From: Ostreococcus mediterraneus
Lineage: Eukaryota; Chlorophyta; Mamiellophyceae; Mamiellales; Bathycoccaceae
Length of the DNA stretch: 64,000 nt
Reading direction: 5' to 3'
Assembly: GCA_012295225.1 (NCBI GenBank)
Contig: WMKK01000004.1
Coordinates: 319,377-383,376, forward strand
Shown here: piece by piece, positions 1 through 9,848 of the stretch
Position numbering within the stretch: position 1 is the stretch's first letter
Layout: the number at the start of each line of letters is the position of its first letter
The notes under the pieces: model-generated
What the model was told of the DNA's origin: nothing
The model's input: the letters and a program-made list of their open reading frames with translations, nothing else
Database searches by the model: none
Program-made: the position numbers and the translations under genes

Positions 1-682
1 GCCTGTGGAAGAAATCGACCTCATTTCGAGGATATCTGCAGCCAGAGCAATTAAAAAGCCTTATGTCATAGTGTTTATAGGGGTGAATGGTGTGGGGAAA
101 AGTACAAGTCTATCTAAAGTAGCGAATTGGTTACTTGCAAATAATGTATCCGTTCTGGTATCTGCATGCGATACATTCAGGGCTGGAGCTGTGGAACAAC
201 TTCGAACACACTGCCAGCGTTTAGAGGTGCCGCTATACGAACGAGGTTACCAGAAAGATCCAGCAGTTATTGCACAAGAAGCCGTCATGCAGGCGAAACG
301 TCAAGGTTTGGATGTCGTTCTGATCGACACTGCTGGCCGCATGCAAGATAATGAACCACTAATGCGAGCGTTATCGAAACTGATTGATATTAATTCACCG
401 GACCTCGTACTTTTCGTTGGTGAGGCTCTCGTTGGTAATGAGGCAGTTGATCAGCTTGAAAAGTTCAACGCTGCACTGCAGGATTTTGATAGGAAGGGAC
501 GTAAGCGTTTGATAGACGCCATTCTTATTTCGAAATTCGATACTATTGATGATAAGATTGGTGCTGCGTTGTCCATGGTACACGCTTCCGGCGCTCCAAT
601 TTTGTTTGTTGGCTGTGGTCAGACATATCAGGACCTACGTGTGCCAAATGTAGAGAACTTGATTGAATCTTTGCTTTCTTGA
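1..682 (+). CDS. SRPRA: SRP receptor alpha subunit, C-terminal GTPase part (5' end outside window)
   Basis: This is the NG GTPase domain of the signal recognition particle receptor alpha subunit, which docks ribosome-SRP complexes at the ER. The reading frame is already open at the window edge, so the gene is partial. Visible motifs are the P-loop GVNGVGKS, the CDTFRAGAVEQL segment that contacts SRP54, DTAGRMQDN (G3) and, near the end, SKFDT (the TKxD-like guanine-specificity motif) and GCGQTYQDL. The ER-type receptor also shows the insert between the GTPase motifs that separates it from bacterial and plastid FtsY. No intron falls in the 225 visible residues. The stop is at 680-682 and the neighbouring gene converges on it 213 bp away. 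Family assignment is firm; anything about the N-terminal membrane-anchor part is unseen. Confidence 0.9.
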   Translation, partial: PVEEIDLISRISAARAIKKPYVIVFIGVNGVGKSTSLSKVANWLLANNVSVLVSACDTFRAGAVEQLRTHCQRLEVPLYERGYQKDPAVIAQEAVMQAKRQGLDVVLIDTAGRMQDNEPLMRALSKLIDINSPDLVLFVGEALVGNEAVDQLEKFNAALQDFDRKGRKRLIDAILISKFDTIDDKIGAALSMVHASGAPILFVGCGQTYQDLRVPNVENLIESLLS

Positions 683-895
683 AGTTCTAGATAGTATTAA
701 GGCCGTCGTTGCGGTCTTTAGTTTCGCCATGCAAAGAATTGTACATGCAAAGACAATGAAGTCACCAGTCACCAAGTAATCCGAAGTCCGCTAGGCAATT
801 GACTCACGCTGGCAACATTGTTGAGCCATATTAGCACCCTTGAATTCTCGAGTACGTGAGAATACGATAGCCAGATATTGATACCATCTATGATA

Positions 896-2491
896 TTATT
901 TACAGCCCGGAGACCAGCAGCGTTTGTTGTTCACCCCAGTTCCTACTTGGTCGTTGCCACTTTCACCTTGTAGCAGATCCTGCCTAAAAATACACCTTGA
1001 AGAAGACAAATTGTGCGATTCGAAAGAGAAAGACGCGCATTTTGAGTCATGGCCGCACTCGCGAAGACACTGCTCCCGCTCGATCACACCCGATAGCTCG
1101 ATCGCTGTAGTTTCCTCTATATTTTCGATTATGTTTCTAACTCGCTGGATCTGAGCGAGACCCGTCTCATCCATGAGAACATTTCCTTTGCGAGCTAAAT
1201 ATCTGCAGTAAAAGATTTGCATGCAGAAATCAGTAGTAGTGAACGACGCTAAAGTGTAGGCAAGTGTAGTAAGTGGGGCGGATTGTGCCCAAGCGTGTTG
1301 AACGTCCCAAGCTAGTCCTAACGATTTGTAACCAGACCAATAGTATCGCGTAGGAAATACCTCTATCATGTAAGACTTCCTCGGAAGAAACATATTCAAC
1401 ATCGACTGGAAACCATGTGGTGTGATGAGCAAGTCTGCCCTGGTCAGGCACTGAACTATCAAGCACGGTGGATTACCGTCGTTGTGGATGATAACGCTGA
1501 CTGTCCATTGCGCACCCAGAATTTGTCCAATACGCTCCTTCATTTCATCAAAATGAATAAATTTCCGTGTCCTATCTCGCTGATAAATGACAGCGTGTCG
1601 TTTATCAGTGACATCATGAAGCAGACATTGAGCTTCGGCAAACGATGGCGGAAGCTCGACTAAAGACTGAAGAGCTTTTGAGTGTGACGCATCGCAAAGT
1701 TTTTGTATGCTCCCACGAAAGGATTCTGCTTCTTCTGGCTGACTCAACCAGGAATAAATTGGAGCTTTATTCGCTCCAAGTAGTAGATTTGATTTACTAT
1801 TACTTGTGCCTATGTTACTGGCATCAAGATGGAGGGGCAAACCTTCAAGCTGCTGCTTTGTGCAGTCTTTCAAAGCATTTAAAACAAACTTCTCCTGTAG
1901 TGACTGAAACGTTGAAGACAACCAAGAGAGTTTAAGAAGGCGCACGTCATCAAAAACCATTCCTGTCTGTGTTTTACTGATAACATCCGGTGGCACAAAA
2001 AGTATATTTCTAGCGCCTCCATCAGAGTATGCCGCAGACAAGTAAAGTCGAGTCATGGGATTCATATCTGTAATCCATTTACTCTGTGGAACCCTGAGAA
2101 CTATCGTTTTATAATCTTTACCTTTGGGTAACAAGCCTACTCTGCGTAGTTTCGCGTGCATGGGAACGTGATACTCACTGAAATGAAACCAATGACCCGG
2201 GCGTGATCTATATGTCCCATCTGTTGGTAGACGTAACTCGTGAAAAAAAGTCTTTTCGCTGATTAAGTTTAGAATCACTTCAGCACAACTTTTTAAAGGA
2301 GCTTTTTTGGATTCTTTTGCAATAGTGCGTAATATCCCAGAACTTTCAGGTGGTCCAAGCATAAACGGAGCTGCTAGCCCAGCGCGTTGGGCTAAATATA
2401 AGCTTACTGTAGCGACTATCGCAGCTAAAACAGCCAGCATACGAAATGATAGTTTACGAAGGCGTACCAATTCGCGCTTCACACTCATCAT
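896..2491 (-). CDS. Glycosyltransferase family 61-like type II membrane protein with C-terminal PAN/apple-like domain
   Basis: A single-exon gene of 531 residues. Residues about 12-35 form one hydrophobic segment behind a basic start (MMSVKREL), the topology of a Golgi type II glycosyltransferase. The central part resembles the GT61 (DUF563) family: the segment ADLLITPHGFQSMLNMFLPR (about residues 340-360) matches the family's HGAGL-type nucleotide-sugar region. The last 70 residues carry a cysteine pattern (CLRECGHDSKCASFSFE, then RCIFRQ) typical of a PAN/apple fold used for protein or carbohydrate binding. GT61 enzymes transfer xylose, arabinose or GlcNAc to glycans; the donor and acceptor here cannot be told. 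The gene converges with the SRP receptor and is divergent from the TOG gene. GT61 is recognised from one motif plus architecture, so the call is moderate. Confidence 0.6.
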   Translation of the reverse strand: MMSVKRELVRLRKLSFRMLAVLAAIVATVSLYLAQRAGLAAPFMLGPPESSGILRTIAKESKKAPLKSCAEVILNLISEKTFFHELRLPTDGTYRSRPGHWFHFSEYHVPMHAKLRRVGLLPKGKDYKTIVLRVPQSKWITDMNPMTRLYLSAAYSDGGARNILFVPPDVISKTQTGMVFDDVRLLKLSWLSSTFQSLQEKFVLNALKDCTKQQLEGLPLHLDASNIGTSNSKSNLLLGANKAPIYSWLSQPEEAESFRGSIQKLCDASHSKALQSLVELPPSFAEAQCLLHDVTDKRHAVIYQRDRTRKFIHFDEMKERIGQILGAQWTVSVIIHNDGNPPCLIVQCLTRADLLITPHGFQSMLNMFLPRKSYMIEVFPTRYYWSGYKSLGLAWDVQHAWAQSAPLTTLAYTLASFTTTDFCMQIFYCRYLARKGNVLMDETGLAQIQRVRNIIENIEETTAIELSGVIEREQCLRECGHDSKCASFSFESHNLSSSRCIFRQDLLQGESGNDQVGTGVNNKRCWSPGCK

Positions 2492-2930
2492 GGCTGAATC
2501 GTATGCACGCGCATGATGTTAAAGCGAGCAAATATGCGGAGTAAGCTGCATGAGCTTAGCATGCAGACCACGTGTGTGTATTTAGCGTTTCAAGTTCCAA
2601 CTGCACTAACGCGGGACTTCGCGCTCTCTCGCGCAGTTGCCGATTTCCAGTGAGAGTGATTTTTTATGCGCTTGCGATGCAGTTGCAATTCCAATACTTT
2701 GGGGCAACTTACGCTATAGTTTCGCGATCAGCGCACGGGCGCCTTTTTAGCAAAAGATCTCGGACATACGGCTCATACTTTTGGACCATTGGCACTCTCT
2801 GCTAGTTCTAGAACTATGAAACGGACAACTTTTAGTACTGTCCAGTGAACGTGCGATTACTCTTTACAGACGTTACGGCAGACTCACGCGAGTCGCCCAC
2901 CCCTGGCCCATTTTTATATTTGAACGAACG
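2492..2930. promoter_or_regulatory. Divergent intergenic region between GT61-like and TOG genes
   Basis: The 439 bp between the two divergent start codons must hold both promoters. I see no reading frame, RNA gene or strong repeat, and no convincing TATA box at a standard distance on either side. Confidence 0.4.
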
Positions 2931-3801
2931 ATGCAAGGTGACGAGAGCCACAGCCTTGACTTTCACGTGTTGTCTAGTGACCTGCAGCCTTTCTCAAACC
3001 CAAGTGACGTTGCTACGTTACTTGAAAGGCAACTGCTTTCAACAAACTGGCAGGAGTTGTGTGAGGGGCTCCTACAGTTCCGCAGAATATTGAAATTCCA
3101 CGCCTTTTTGATAGAGGAGAAAGTTAACCAATTAGTACCACATGTAGTGACTTGTTTAACTAACCTAAGAAGCGCGGTCGTGAAAGCCGCACTTTTGTGC
3201 ATAGAAGAACTCGTTCTTTCTTTGAAGGGTGATATTAATCGTTTTGTCGATGGTTCTGACTCGTGTATTTTACTGTCGGTGATCAACAAAAGCTCGTTCG
3301 AGAAAAAGTTCATCATGGCTCAAGCTCATTCAGTTTTAGGGTCGTTGATAGCCGTTCTTCCAACGGTAAATGTAGTTGAGGTTGCTTTGCTTTTGACGTC
3401 GCATATTCGGCCGACTTTTCGAGCACAAGTCGCTTTTGCAATGGATCTGGCGCTGCAGAAAGTTGATAACATTCAAGTAGGATAATTAAGTCATCCCCTT
3501 TACTGTCCTAATCCACTAATAGGAAGAACTTAGTGAATTCTATATCCAGTTGCTCCATGAGTCCTTCAAATTGGTACGAACTACTCAAGTAAAGTTAAGT
3601 CCTTGCCTGAAATCGACGAAGGCGAACGATAGTCACGAGCGAACTAGGCGTTATGGTTCACAGGTTGTTACTAAGATCCAGGATTCGTTTCTTAGAACGA
3701 GCAGTCTTGAGGAATGGCATGATCTTCTCTTACAAAACTTGGACACAAACTTGTTGATGGCTGTCTCAAGGCGACAGGCGAGAACAGTAAATAGTTTATG
3801 A
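2931..3801 (+). CDS. TOG-domain (CLASP_N-type) protein, two exons
   Basis: Exons 2931-3476 and 3550-3801 encode 265 residues. The 73-bp intron starts GTAGGA, has a CTAAT branch-like motif and ends CAG; it is phase 0 and joins ...DNIQ to LLHESF. Exon 1 reads as a helical HEAT/TOG array: NWQELCEGLLQFRRI, then VTCLTNLRSAVVKAALLC, then the IMAQAHSVLGSLIAVLP helix. The NLRS-x-V-x-KAA pattern is the signature of CLASP and TOGARAM/crescerin TOG domains, which bind tubulin dimers. At 265 residues only a single TOG domain fits, far shorter than CLASP (over 1000), so this is nearer a one-TOG adaptor; whether it acts on ciliary or cytoplasmic microtubules is unknown. ATG at 2931 is the first in frame. 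It converges with the RFC1 gene 33 bp away. Confidence 0.65.
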
Positions 3802-3834
3802 TGCACTGCGACTCTATTTCCGAATATACGTTGT

Positions 3835-5391
3835 CTATTTCAAGTGCTTTTTACAAGCCTTGGTGAAAGCGGATTTGATCTTGCTACTCAGGACAGTTGT
3901 GGTTTGTTGAAAAACTGGACCCTTCCCATTTAGTCGTGTTGAGTCGTGCAGTGTTTCCCAGTCTGATCTCGTGAGATCATATTCTTTCATGAAAGAGATT
4001 ATTTCATCGATACCGTCGTGTTCTCTGCCTCCTTTGTTCGAGAACGTCATCGCTCGCAGGGTATTGAGTCGAAGTGTGGGATAATATTCAAGACGAAGCT
4101 GAGTGCTTGTCTCTGCACATGACCTATTCGTTGAGAAGTGCAAGGCTATTTCGCTACACAGACGGTTTATCTTAGAGCGACTAGACAACTTACCAAGTAA
4201 ACTTGGAAAACGATTGAAATTGCGTTCCCCGGCTGAATTTGATAATATTTCTCGTTTGCCAGCCATGACTGAAGATGGTAAAATAGTACCACAAACTACA
4301 AATGCTGGTAACAGTGACCAACGCTGTTCCGTATAAACCGCTTTCCCGATCGTATCTGCATCAGATAATCTCGTCGCTGCTGTTGCAAGAAGCTGTAATC
4401 GATCGAATTGAGTATCACTAGGCCGCATGTTGATGTAATTCTCTTGCACAAACAGAGGCACGAGTTCGGATTCTGACAACGCCAACCGCTCTCTAACGTG
4501 CAAGGCACCGCACGCAGGCGAACTGAAAAGTTTGTCAACTATAGAGAACGGGTTTCCAGGCACGTCTTTCACCGTAATGCCACTCAGAGCAATATCGGCT
4601 CTCGTCTCCATTTGAAGCATCTGTAGCTGGTTGAGTATGAGACGAATATCATTCTCGCACGTTTGTACTAGAGTTTCTAAAACATTCTGAGTCACACTCA
4701 CTCGTTCTATACTGACTACATGCGCGATGCGTTTGATAATTTGCTGCTTCATCGGACGTTGGAAAGCGCAATCTTCACAGTGGGGTAGAAGACTTTTCAA
4801 ACGTGGAGAGTATCGATCGTTGCACACACAAATTATTGGAATCTTTGTCAGTTTTATCATACTGATCAGCTCAGTGACACCGCCACGATCTCCGCTACTC
4901 ATTCCATCGACTTCTTCCATTATTAATACCATACGTTTTGGCGTACCATCAATATTCATAGTGGTGTTTGTAACCATTTCTCTCACTTTGCTACTGAGAC
5001 TACCACTTATCCCCTCAGCAACGACTGCTCCAGACTTGTTTCGAGAATCACTAGCATTCACTTCGAAAAAGACGAAACCTAAGCTGTCACAGATAAGTTT
5101 CGCAGCTGTACTTTTTCCAACGCCAGGAGAACCGCTTATGATGATAGCCTTTGGAGTACGAGACCCTTTGTTATGATTTACCTGCCAGCTTGCTAACCAC
5201 TCTCTCAGAAAGTTTATTTTCGACGCATTACCGACCAGATCGCTCAGTTGCCGCGGCCTGTACTTATCAACCCATAATTCACTCGGAGCTTTCGTCGTAC
5301 TGCTAGAAGATTTACTCTTAATCTGTTCAGTAGCAGGGAACTGAGAAAACTCGAGTTTAGGTCGTTTAGCAACGTTTGGGTGTTCTGACAT
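3835..5391 (-). CDS. RFC1: Replication factor C large subunit (RFC1), short form
   Basis: RFC1 is the large ATPase subunit of the clamp loader that places PCNA on primer-template junctions. The 518-residue single-exon protein opens with a basic leader, then LWVDKYRPRQLSDLVGN, Walker A GSPGVGKSTAA, the RFC1-specific FFEVNASDSRNKS and the Walker B-region EEVDGMSSGDRGG. The small subunits RFC2-5 have different Walker B and sensor sequences, so this is subunit 1. The C-terminal half keeps the RFC1 collar region (ALSESELVPLFVQENYINMRP). Animal, yeast and plant RFC1 carry about 350-450 extra N-terminal residues with a BRCT domain; here only about 35 precede the AAA+ core. There is an in-frame ATG at 5391 and nothing upstream resembles BRCT. 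Confidence 0.88.
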   Translation of the reverse strand: MSEHPNVAKRPKLEFSQFPATEQIKSKSSSSTTKAPSELWVDKYRPRQLSDLVGNASKINFLREWLASWQVNHNKGSRTPKAIIISGSPGVGKSTAAKLICDSLGFVFFEVNASDSRNKSGAVVAEGISGSLSSKVREMVTNTTMNIDGTPKRMVLIMEEVDGMSSGDRGGVTELISMIKLTKIPIICVCNDRYSPRLKSLLPHCEDCAFQRPMKQQIIKRIAHVVSIERVSVTQNVLETLVQTCENDIRLILNQLQMLQMETRADIALSGITVKDVPGNPFSIVDKLFSSPACGALHVRERLALSESELVPLFVQENYINMRPSDTQFDRLQLLATAATRLSDADTIGKAVYTEQRWSLLPAFVVCGTILPSSVMAGKREILSNSAGERNFNRFPSLLGKLSSRSKINRLCSEIALHFSTNRSCAETSTQLRLEYYPTLRLNTLRAMTFSNKGGREHDGIDEIISFMKEYDLTRSDWETLHDSTRLNGKGPVFQQTTTVLSSKIKSAFTKACKKHLK

Positions 5392-5764
5392 GCTCTATTC
5401 GTTGCGCTGTGGCTCAATTTTTCAGCATGTATGTTAAACGTCGGCCGTGCGATAGCTGTAATGACGCGACAACGATACTGGTGAGGAACGCACACGTTCC
5501 ACCTAGTGACGCCAGTGTGACACTTGTTACTTGAACTTCGTAAAAAAATCCACGTTACAGAGTAAGCGTTTGTTTGAAATAAACTGGGCCAAATTTGGTG
5601 TGAGCAGGTGAGTAAGTCAGTGAATAGCACACGCACACGCGTAAACGCGTATTTACAGTGTAACGATGCTTAATGGAGACGCAAGTACACATGAAACCGG
5701 GCGTCTGAGTCGCGTTTAAGGTATCTTAGAAAGAATTTGTGGTGAGCTGTCCATAATACAAAAA
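5392..5764. other. Intergenic, RFC1 start to KIN17 stop
   Basis: A 373-bp gap upstream of RFC1. It includes short CA/GT-rich runs near 5625-5650 but no reading frame or RNA gene I can support. It presumably holds the RFC1 promoter and the KIN17 3' UTR. Confidence 0.35.
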
Positions 5765-7102
5765 CTACGCAAGCGCATGTGTTTGTTCGGTTGAAGTTAA
5801 TCCGACAAGTCTGGATTCTTCAAACTTGCAGATCTCACTCAGGCCGACAATCTTATCAGCTCGATGACCATCATCAACCATTTGTATTCTCGCCTTGGGA
5901 AGAGTGAGTCACACTGTGATAACTACTTTACAGCACTCACCTCTTTTCGTTTCAAATCAATGCCTAAGAGTTCTGCCTTTGCACCCTTCAAACTACCTGA
6001 AATTATGAAAACAGATGCACCGATTTTCTAGGAAACGAAACTTTATTTGTTAATGTTAGTTCTATAAATAAATTCTTACCGGTACGACTGGCTCTAGCTC
6101 TGCCTGCGAGAATTCTTGAAATATTCCAATTGCAAATGATACCGTAACAAGGTGCAACCGATTAATGGCCGATACCACCCCTTTGCCTAATGATTGTTTC
6201 GCTTTCACCCTAACAACAAGCCCGACGCATATCCACTGACAATCTAAAGCTTCCTATTGGCAAATTTTTTCATTAAACGCACGTAAAAGGCTTTCTTCAA
6301 TTGAACCTGTGCGTGACTGATACATTCTGGCTTGGGTTTCAGTGTGAAAGTTTGAACTGTGTTGCCCATTTGCATTTTACTGGGAGAAGGAATATTCGGA
6401 GCACTCGATTTACACGACTTCGATTGTGATATTATCACCTAAATTTTGTGAAAACAAGTCAACACGTGCATGTTCATAAAATGACAATACTCACCTTTTC
6501 AATACTTCGTTCATTCACATTTTCTCGCTCCCTCTTATTATTTAATCGCATTCGAAGTGCTTCCTCTGAATCCGTTGGTCTATACAATATGAACCATCCC
6601 TTTGGTGTTTCTTCTATCTCGCAACCTTCCTTACTAGCTAAATGTTTAAGGAATTCTGTCAACGTCGTCCACTTTGTTGCTTGACATTTGAAACGGTTAA
6701 AATTTGAAGAAATAACTGGTCACTTCGCTTACCATTCATGTGGATATGTTCCTTGTGAGAGATCACTTCATTGTATACCCTGGTCGCCTCCACACGTGTA
6801 TGTCGATACCTATTTGTGGTAGTGTTTAAAAACTGCGAGATGTAACTGTTGTCAACTTACGAGCACTGTAGATGTTTGAGAAAATTGAGCTCGAAAGCTC
6901 GAGAAAATTCGGCTACAGTGCTCTGCTGATTCGTTCCAAAGTTGTGCACGCGTCGAATGTGGCTTTCTGACAAACAGTGGCACTTAAAGCCATTCTCATC
7001 TCGGCACTGCTTTTCACACAACTGACAGTACCATCTTAATTTCTGGAGACCTTTGGACTTCAATCGGTTTGAAACACCCTTCAATAAATTGGACTTCGTC
7101 AT
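5765..7102 (-). CDS. KIN17: KIN17 DNA/RNA-binding protein, seven exons
   Basis: KIN17 is a conserved nuclear zinc-finger protein linked to replication, repair and mRNA processing. Seven exons (7102-6861, 6809-6733, 6679-6495, 6438-6283, 6235-6080, 6027-5941, 5893-5765) join in phase to 343 residues. Exon 1 has SNRLKSKGLQKLRWYCQLC and the rest of the C2H2 finger (CEKQCRDENGFKCHCLSESH). Exons 2-3 give the winged-helix part VYNEVISHKEHIHMN followed by TKWTTLTEFLKHL. Exons 5-7 encode the tandem KOW/SH3-like C-terminal region, beginning WICVGLVVRV and ending LSEICKFEES. Introns are 47-53 bp, one with an AAG acceptor. The family length (about 390) and domain order agree; the low-complexity middle is shortened. 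Confidence 0.92.
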
Positions 7103-7850
7103 CCGTGCCTCTGGCTGAGGATCAAAATCCCTAAAATCTTGAAAAGTTCTCTAATGTGATTCCACTCGCGTCCCGTAATCTTCGTAAAGAATATGCTGTT
7201 CGGTAGCTACGGGCCGATCGATGTCAGTTCGTCAGTTCGTCGTGAGTGATGTGGCTAAAAGTTGCAAGTGGTTTGCGTGTTTGTAAGAGTAACACCTGAT
7301 AACTGTTTTTCACTCAACACAAGAGCGAATCGGTCCCTCCGTCGCATAATGTCTTTTGCATCGATGTAGTGATGCAATTTTTCGCCGGGCGAATTAGCGT
7401 GTGCACGCACGAAAACGTGCGCACTACATATGCACCCCCTTTTAAGCGAGTGTGCGTACGATGTTTTTACGGCGGACCTTGATCTGGGGGTGGTTCGTAG
7501 TTGATGTGTCATATATGTGTAATGTATTATAACCGCCATGGACGCCCCGGCGGACTGGGCGAAAAATCGTTTGCACGTCGCGTGTATTGTACGTTAAAGT
7601 GGGCTATGTTCTGTGATATTGGTTGAGTATTTTGCCCCGGGCCATGACAGCTGATGATGACGGAAAACTGCACAACTGTCTGTTGTACCAACATAGTTTT
7701 ATTTTTGCCTGAAAATCTCTGCGTCGGCCACTTCGTATTCAAAACACTGCATTTCCGTAGTACGCGCCAGTTTCGCAGTCGTTGCTCCACCACGGGGGCA
7801 CGCGCGTGCTGTGATACGCGTGGGGGCTTTGAATTCCTTTTCTGTCAAGA
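7103..7850. promoter_or_regulatory. Divergent intergenic region, KIN17 and HAD phosphatase
   Basis: A 748-bp interval between divergent starts. Long open frames exist on both strands but none shows a known domain, a biased codon use or a splice pattern, so I treat them as chance. A stretch around 7380-7470 is GC- and CG-rich. Confidence 0.35.
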
Positions 7851-8789
7851 ATGCAAATCTCTTCGATCTGTAAATATGATGCATACCTTCGAAGTTCAAA
7901 GCAAGTTGGTAGACCCTGCCTCAAAACTCGCGTAACTTGTCGTACGGCTTTACGTACGGTGGCAGTCACGAGTACGTCGAACGTTCAGTTTAGCAACTTA
8001 GATAGTGAACGGGATGATTCAGATATTATTTTGCCCCTCGCAAATCCCCTTGAACGCTTCAATCGCCTAGGTACCAGCTGGTTTGGAGTCGTTTGTGAGT
8101 TAGAGGGAGTAGTCGTGCCTGATTTGACTAGTGAACATCGTTCAGCTTGGCGCGCCCTTGCCCGCGAGGAAAGGCTTGAGCTGCCGCAAGAATATGAAAT
8201 GCATCACTACGCCTCCCTAAAACCAGATCAATTGGTTTCTCAGGTATTTAAATGGAGTCGTAATCCGCAAGAAATAAACAGGCTGGTATCACGGAAGCAC
8301 GAACTTTTTTTTGAGGAACTTGCCTCAGTTGGCGACTGCATTCAGCCAGGAACAGTTGAGTTTTTAGATTTGATAACTTCTCTGAATGTGCCGTGTGTTC
8401 TTTTATCACAGCAAAGTCTATTACACGTAAAATCAATTTTGAGTGATTCACCTGTGCAAAGATTTCTTTCAGGAAAACTAAACGTGGGTGTAGCTAGTGC
8501 GACAAGTCCAAATATACTTTCTCTTGTGACATCAGAAGATGTACGCTATGGACTACCCGATCCTGAAGCTATTCTTTTTGCGTCGAATTTGCTACATAGG
8601 CCACTCGATCGAATGATAATCGTAGGGAGCAGTTTGCAAACTCTTGAAGCAGCACTTGAGCTAGACGTTCGATGTGTCATGCTCAGTCAGAAGTTTAAAT
8701 ATCGGGAGTTATCGAAAGCAAATTTAGTGGTCAATAGTTTAAACGATCTATGTTTTCAGAATTTAAAGAATCTATTTCAAGATGTCTAG
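7851..8789 (+). CDS. Plastid HAD-family phosphatase, PyrP2-like (riboflavin pathway)
   Basis: A single-exon 312-residue HAD-superfamily protein. After a Ser/Arg/Thr-rich N terminus of about 55 residues (likely plastid transit peptide), the core begins GTSWFGVVCELEGVVVPD, then WRALAREE, KWSRNPQEINRLVSRKHELF, a Ser in VLLSQQS (motif II position) and YGLPDPEAILFASNLL with MIIVGSSLQTLEAAL (motifs III-IV). This order matches the plant chloroplast family that contains the 5-amino-6-(5-phosphoribitylamino)uracil phosphatase PyrP2. Motif I here is CELEGV where classic HAD enzymes have DxDxT; plant relatives also show a FEWEGV-type motif as I recall, so this may be a family trait. The exact substrate is inferred, not shown. 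It converges with frataxin 74 bp downstream. Confidence 0.7.
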   Translation: MQISSICKYDAYLRSSKQVGRPCLKTRVTCRTALRTVAVTSTSNVQFSNLDSERDDSDIILPLANPLERFNRLGTSWFGVVCELEGVVVPDLTSEHRSAWRALAREERLELPQEYEMHHYASLKPDQLVSQVFKWSRNPQEINRLVSRKHELFFEELASVGDCIQPGTVEFLDLITSLNVPCVLLSQQSLLHVKSILSDSPVQRFLSGKLNVGVASATSPNILSLVTSEDVRYGLPDPEAILFASNLLHRPLDRMIIVGSSLQTLEAALELDVRCVMLSQKFKYRELSKANLVVNSLNDLCFQNLKNLFQDV

Positions 8790-8863
8790 CAAAGAAATAG
8801 CATGCCAGTGCGTATTACTGGTCAACACTTTTCTGCGGAGAAATTTGAGCGATGTTGTAAATA

Positions 8864-9469
8864 CTAATTATTGTAGCTATTGATACTCAGATCGATCTCA
8901 AAACCATTGAGCTGACTAAGTTCGTTTTCTAAAGTGCGGAATAGATCGCTTCCGTTTCTTGTATCCCGCCAGGTTTGAGTCTTTCGACAAAGGTAATAGT
9001 GCGAAGGACCACTCACAGGAGAGGATAGCCATATCTGACGAGTTGGTGATTGTTTGTTTAAAATGAAAGTACCTTTTGCACCGAGTGACAGCGTAATAAC
9101 GCCCATATCGTAAGCGATATCGCAATCCTCCAGGCTATTGTCATCCAACCATTTGTCTATAATATCATGTGCGTGCGCCAGCGTTCTATCAGCCACTTCC
9201 TGAAACCTGGTCCCCTCATTTGCGTCGAGACTATATTTTCTAAGCGTGGTTATTGAAGACGAATAACAAGAAAGTCTACCGTTCTTCGATGTACTCATGT
9301 CGTATGCATAATTTGAGCGCAACGGTGTAGGTGTTTCATCTACCGTAACTTCCGAAAAGTATCGCCTCATACCGTTGTAAAAGTTGCAGCCGTGGTTTTC
9401 GGGCGGAAAACTGCGGGCAACTCTAAGGCGGTGAATCAAGTGATGCCGCTGTCTCCAAGCGCGGCGCAT
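8864..9469 (-). CDS. FXN: Frataxin, mitochondrial iron-sulfur assembly protein
   Basis: Frataxin stimulates sulfur transfer on the NFS1-ISD11-ISCU complex in the mitochondrial matrix. The 201-residue protein starts MRRAWRQRHHLIHRLRVARS, an Arg-rich amphipathic presequence. The mature domain begins near residue 82 with FQEVADRTLAHAHDIIDKWL (helix 1), followed by acidic LEDCDIAYDMGVITLSLG (strand 1-2), then TFILNKQSPTRQIWLSSPVS (the family hallmark NKQxPxxQIWLSSPxSG) and SGPSHY. The C-terminal helix DLFRTLENELSQLNG closes the fold. Length and motif spacing are those of eukaryotic frataxin. No intron. Start is the ATG at 9467-9469, the first in frame and immediately followed by the basic presequence. 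Confidence 0.93.
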   Translation of the reverse strand: MRRAWRQRHHLIHRLRVARSFPPENHGCNFYNGMRRYFSEVTVDETPTPLRSNYAYDMSTSKNGRLSCYSSSITTLRKYSLDANEGTRFQEVADRTLAHAHDIIDKWLDDNSLEDCDIAYDMGVITLSLGAKGTFILNKQSPTRQIWLSSPVSGPSHYYLCRKTQTWRDTRNGSDLFRTLENELSQLNGFEIDLSINSYNN

Positions 9470-9570
9470 GTTGGACCTCGAAGATGTCGAACACAGTAGT
9501 GTGCGTCTCTACAGCGAACATTTGGTTTACGCAAAGCGCAACTTAGTATCCATCCAACCCAGCAACAGGG

Positions 9571-9707
9571 GTGGGGGAAATTTTACTGGAGCAAAAATTT
9601 TCTGGATTTTGCAGGAGAAATTGCAGCAGTATTTGGCCATCTTGCGCAAGTCCCCCGGTAAGCGCACAAATTCACATAAGTTATTACAACAGTAAAATTC
9701 CCCCCAC
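9571..9707. mobile_element. Small inverted-repeat (MITE-like) element
   Basis: A 137-bp unit with ends GTGGGGGAAATTTTACTG on the left and the near-exact complement (CAGTAAAATTCCCCCCAC) on the right. It lies just upstream of frataxin. No clear target duplication is visible. Confidence 0.5.
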
Positions 9708-9848
9708 TAGTACAGCACGCACAACAACAAGGTAAAAATACTACTATCGATAGTATTAAGTGCATCGCGCAACATTACGCAGTACGTACCGTATGTGAAT
9801 TTTATGGCTGCACAATATGTATAATAAAACAAGATTATGTAAGCCTTA

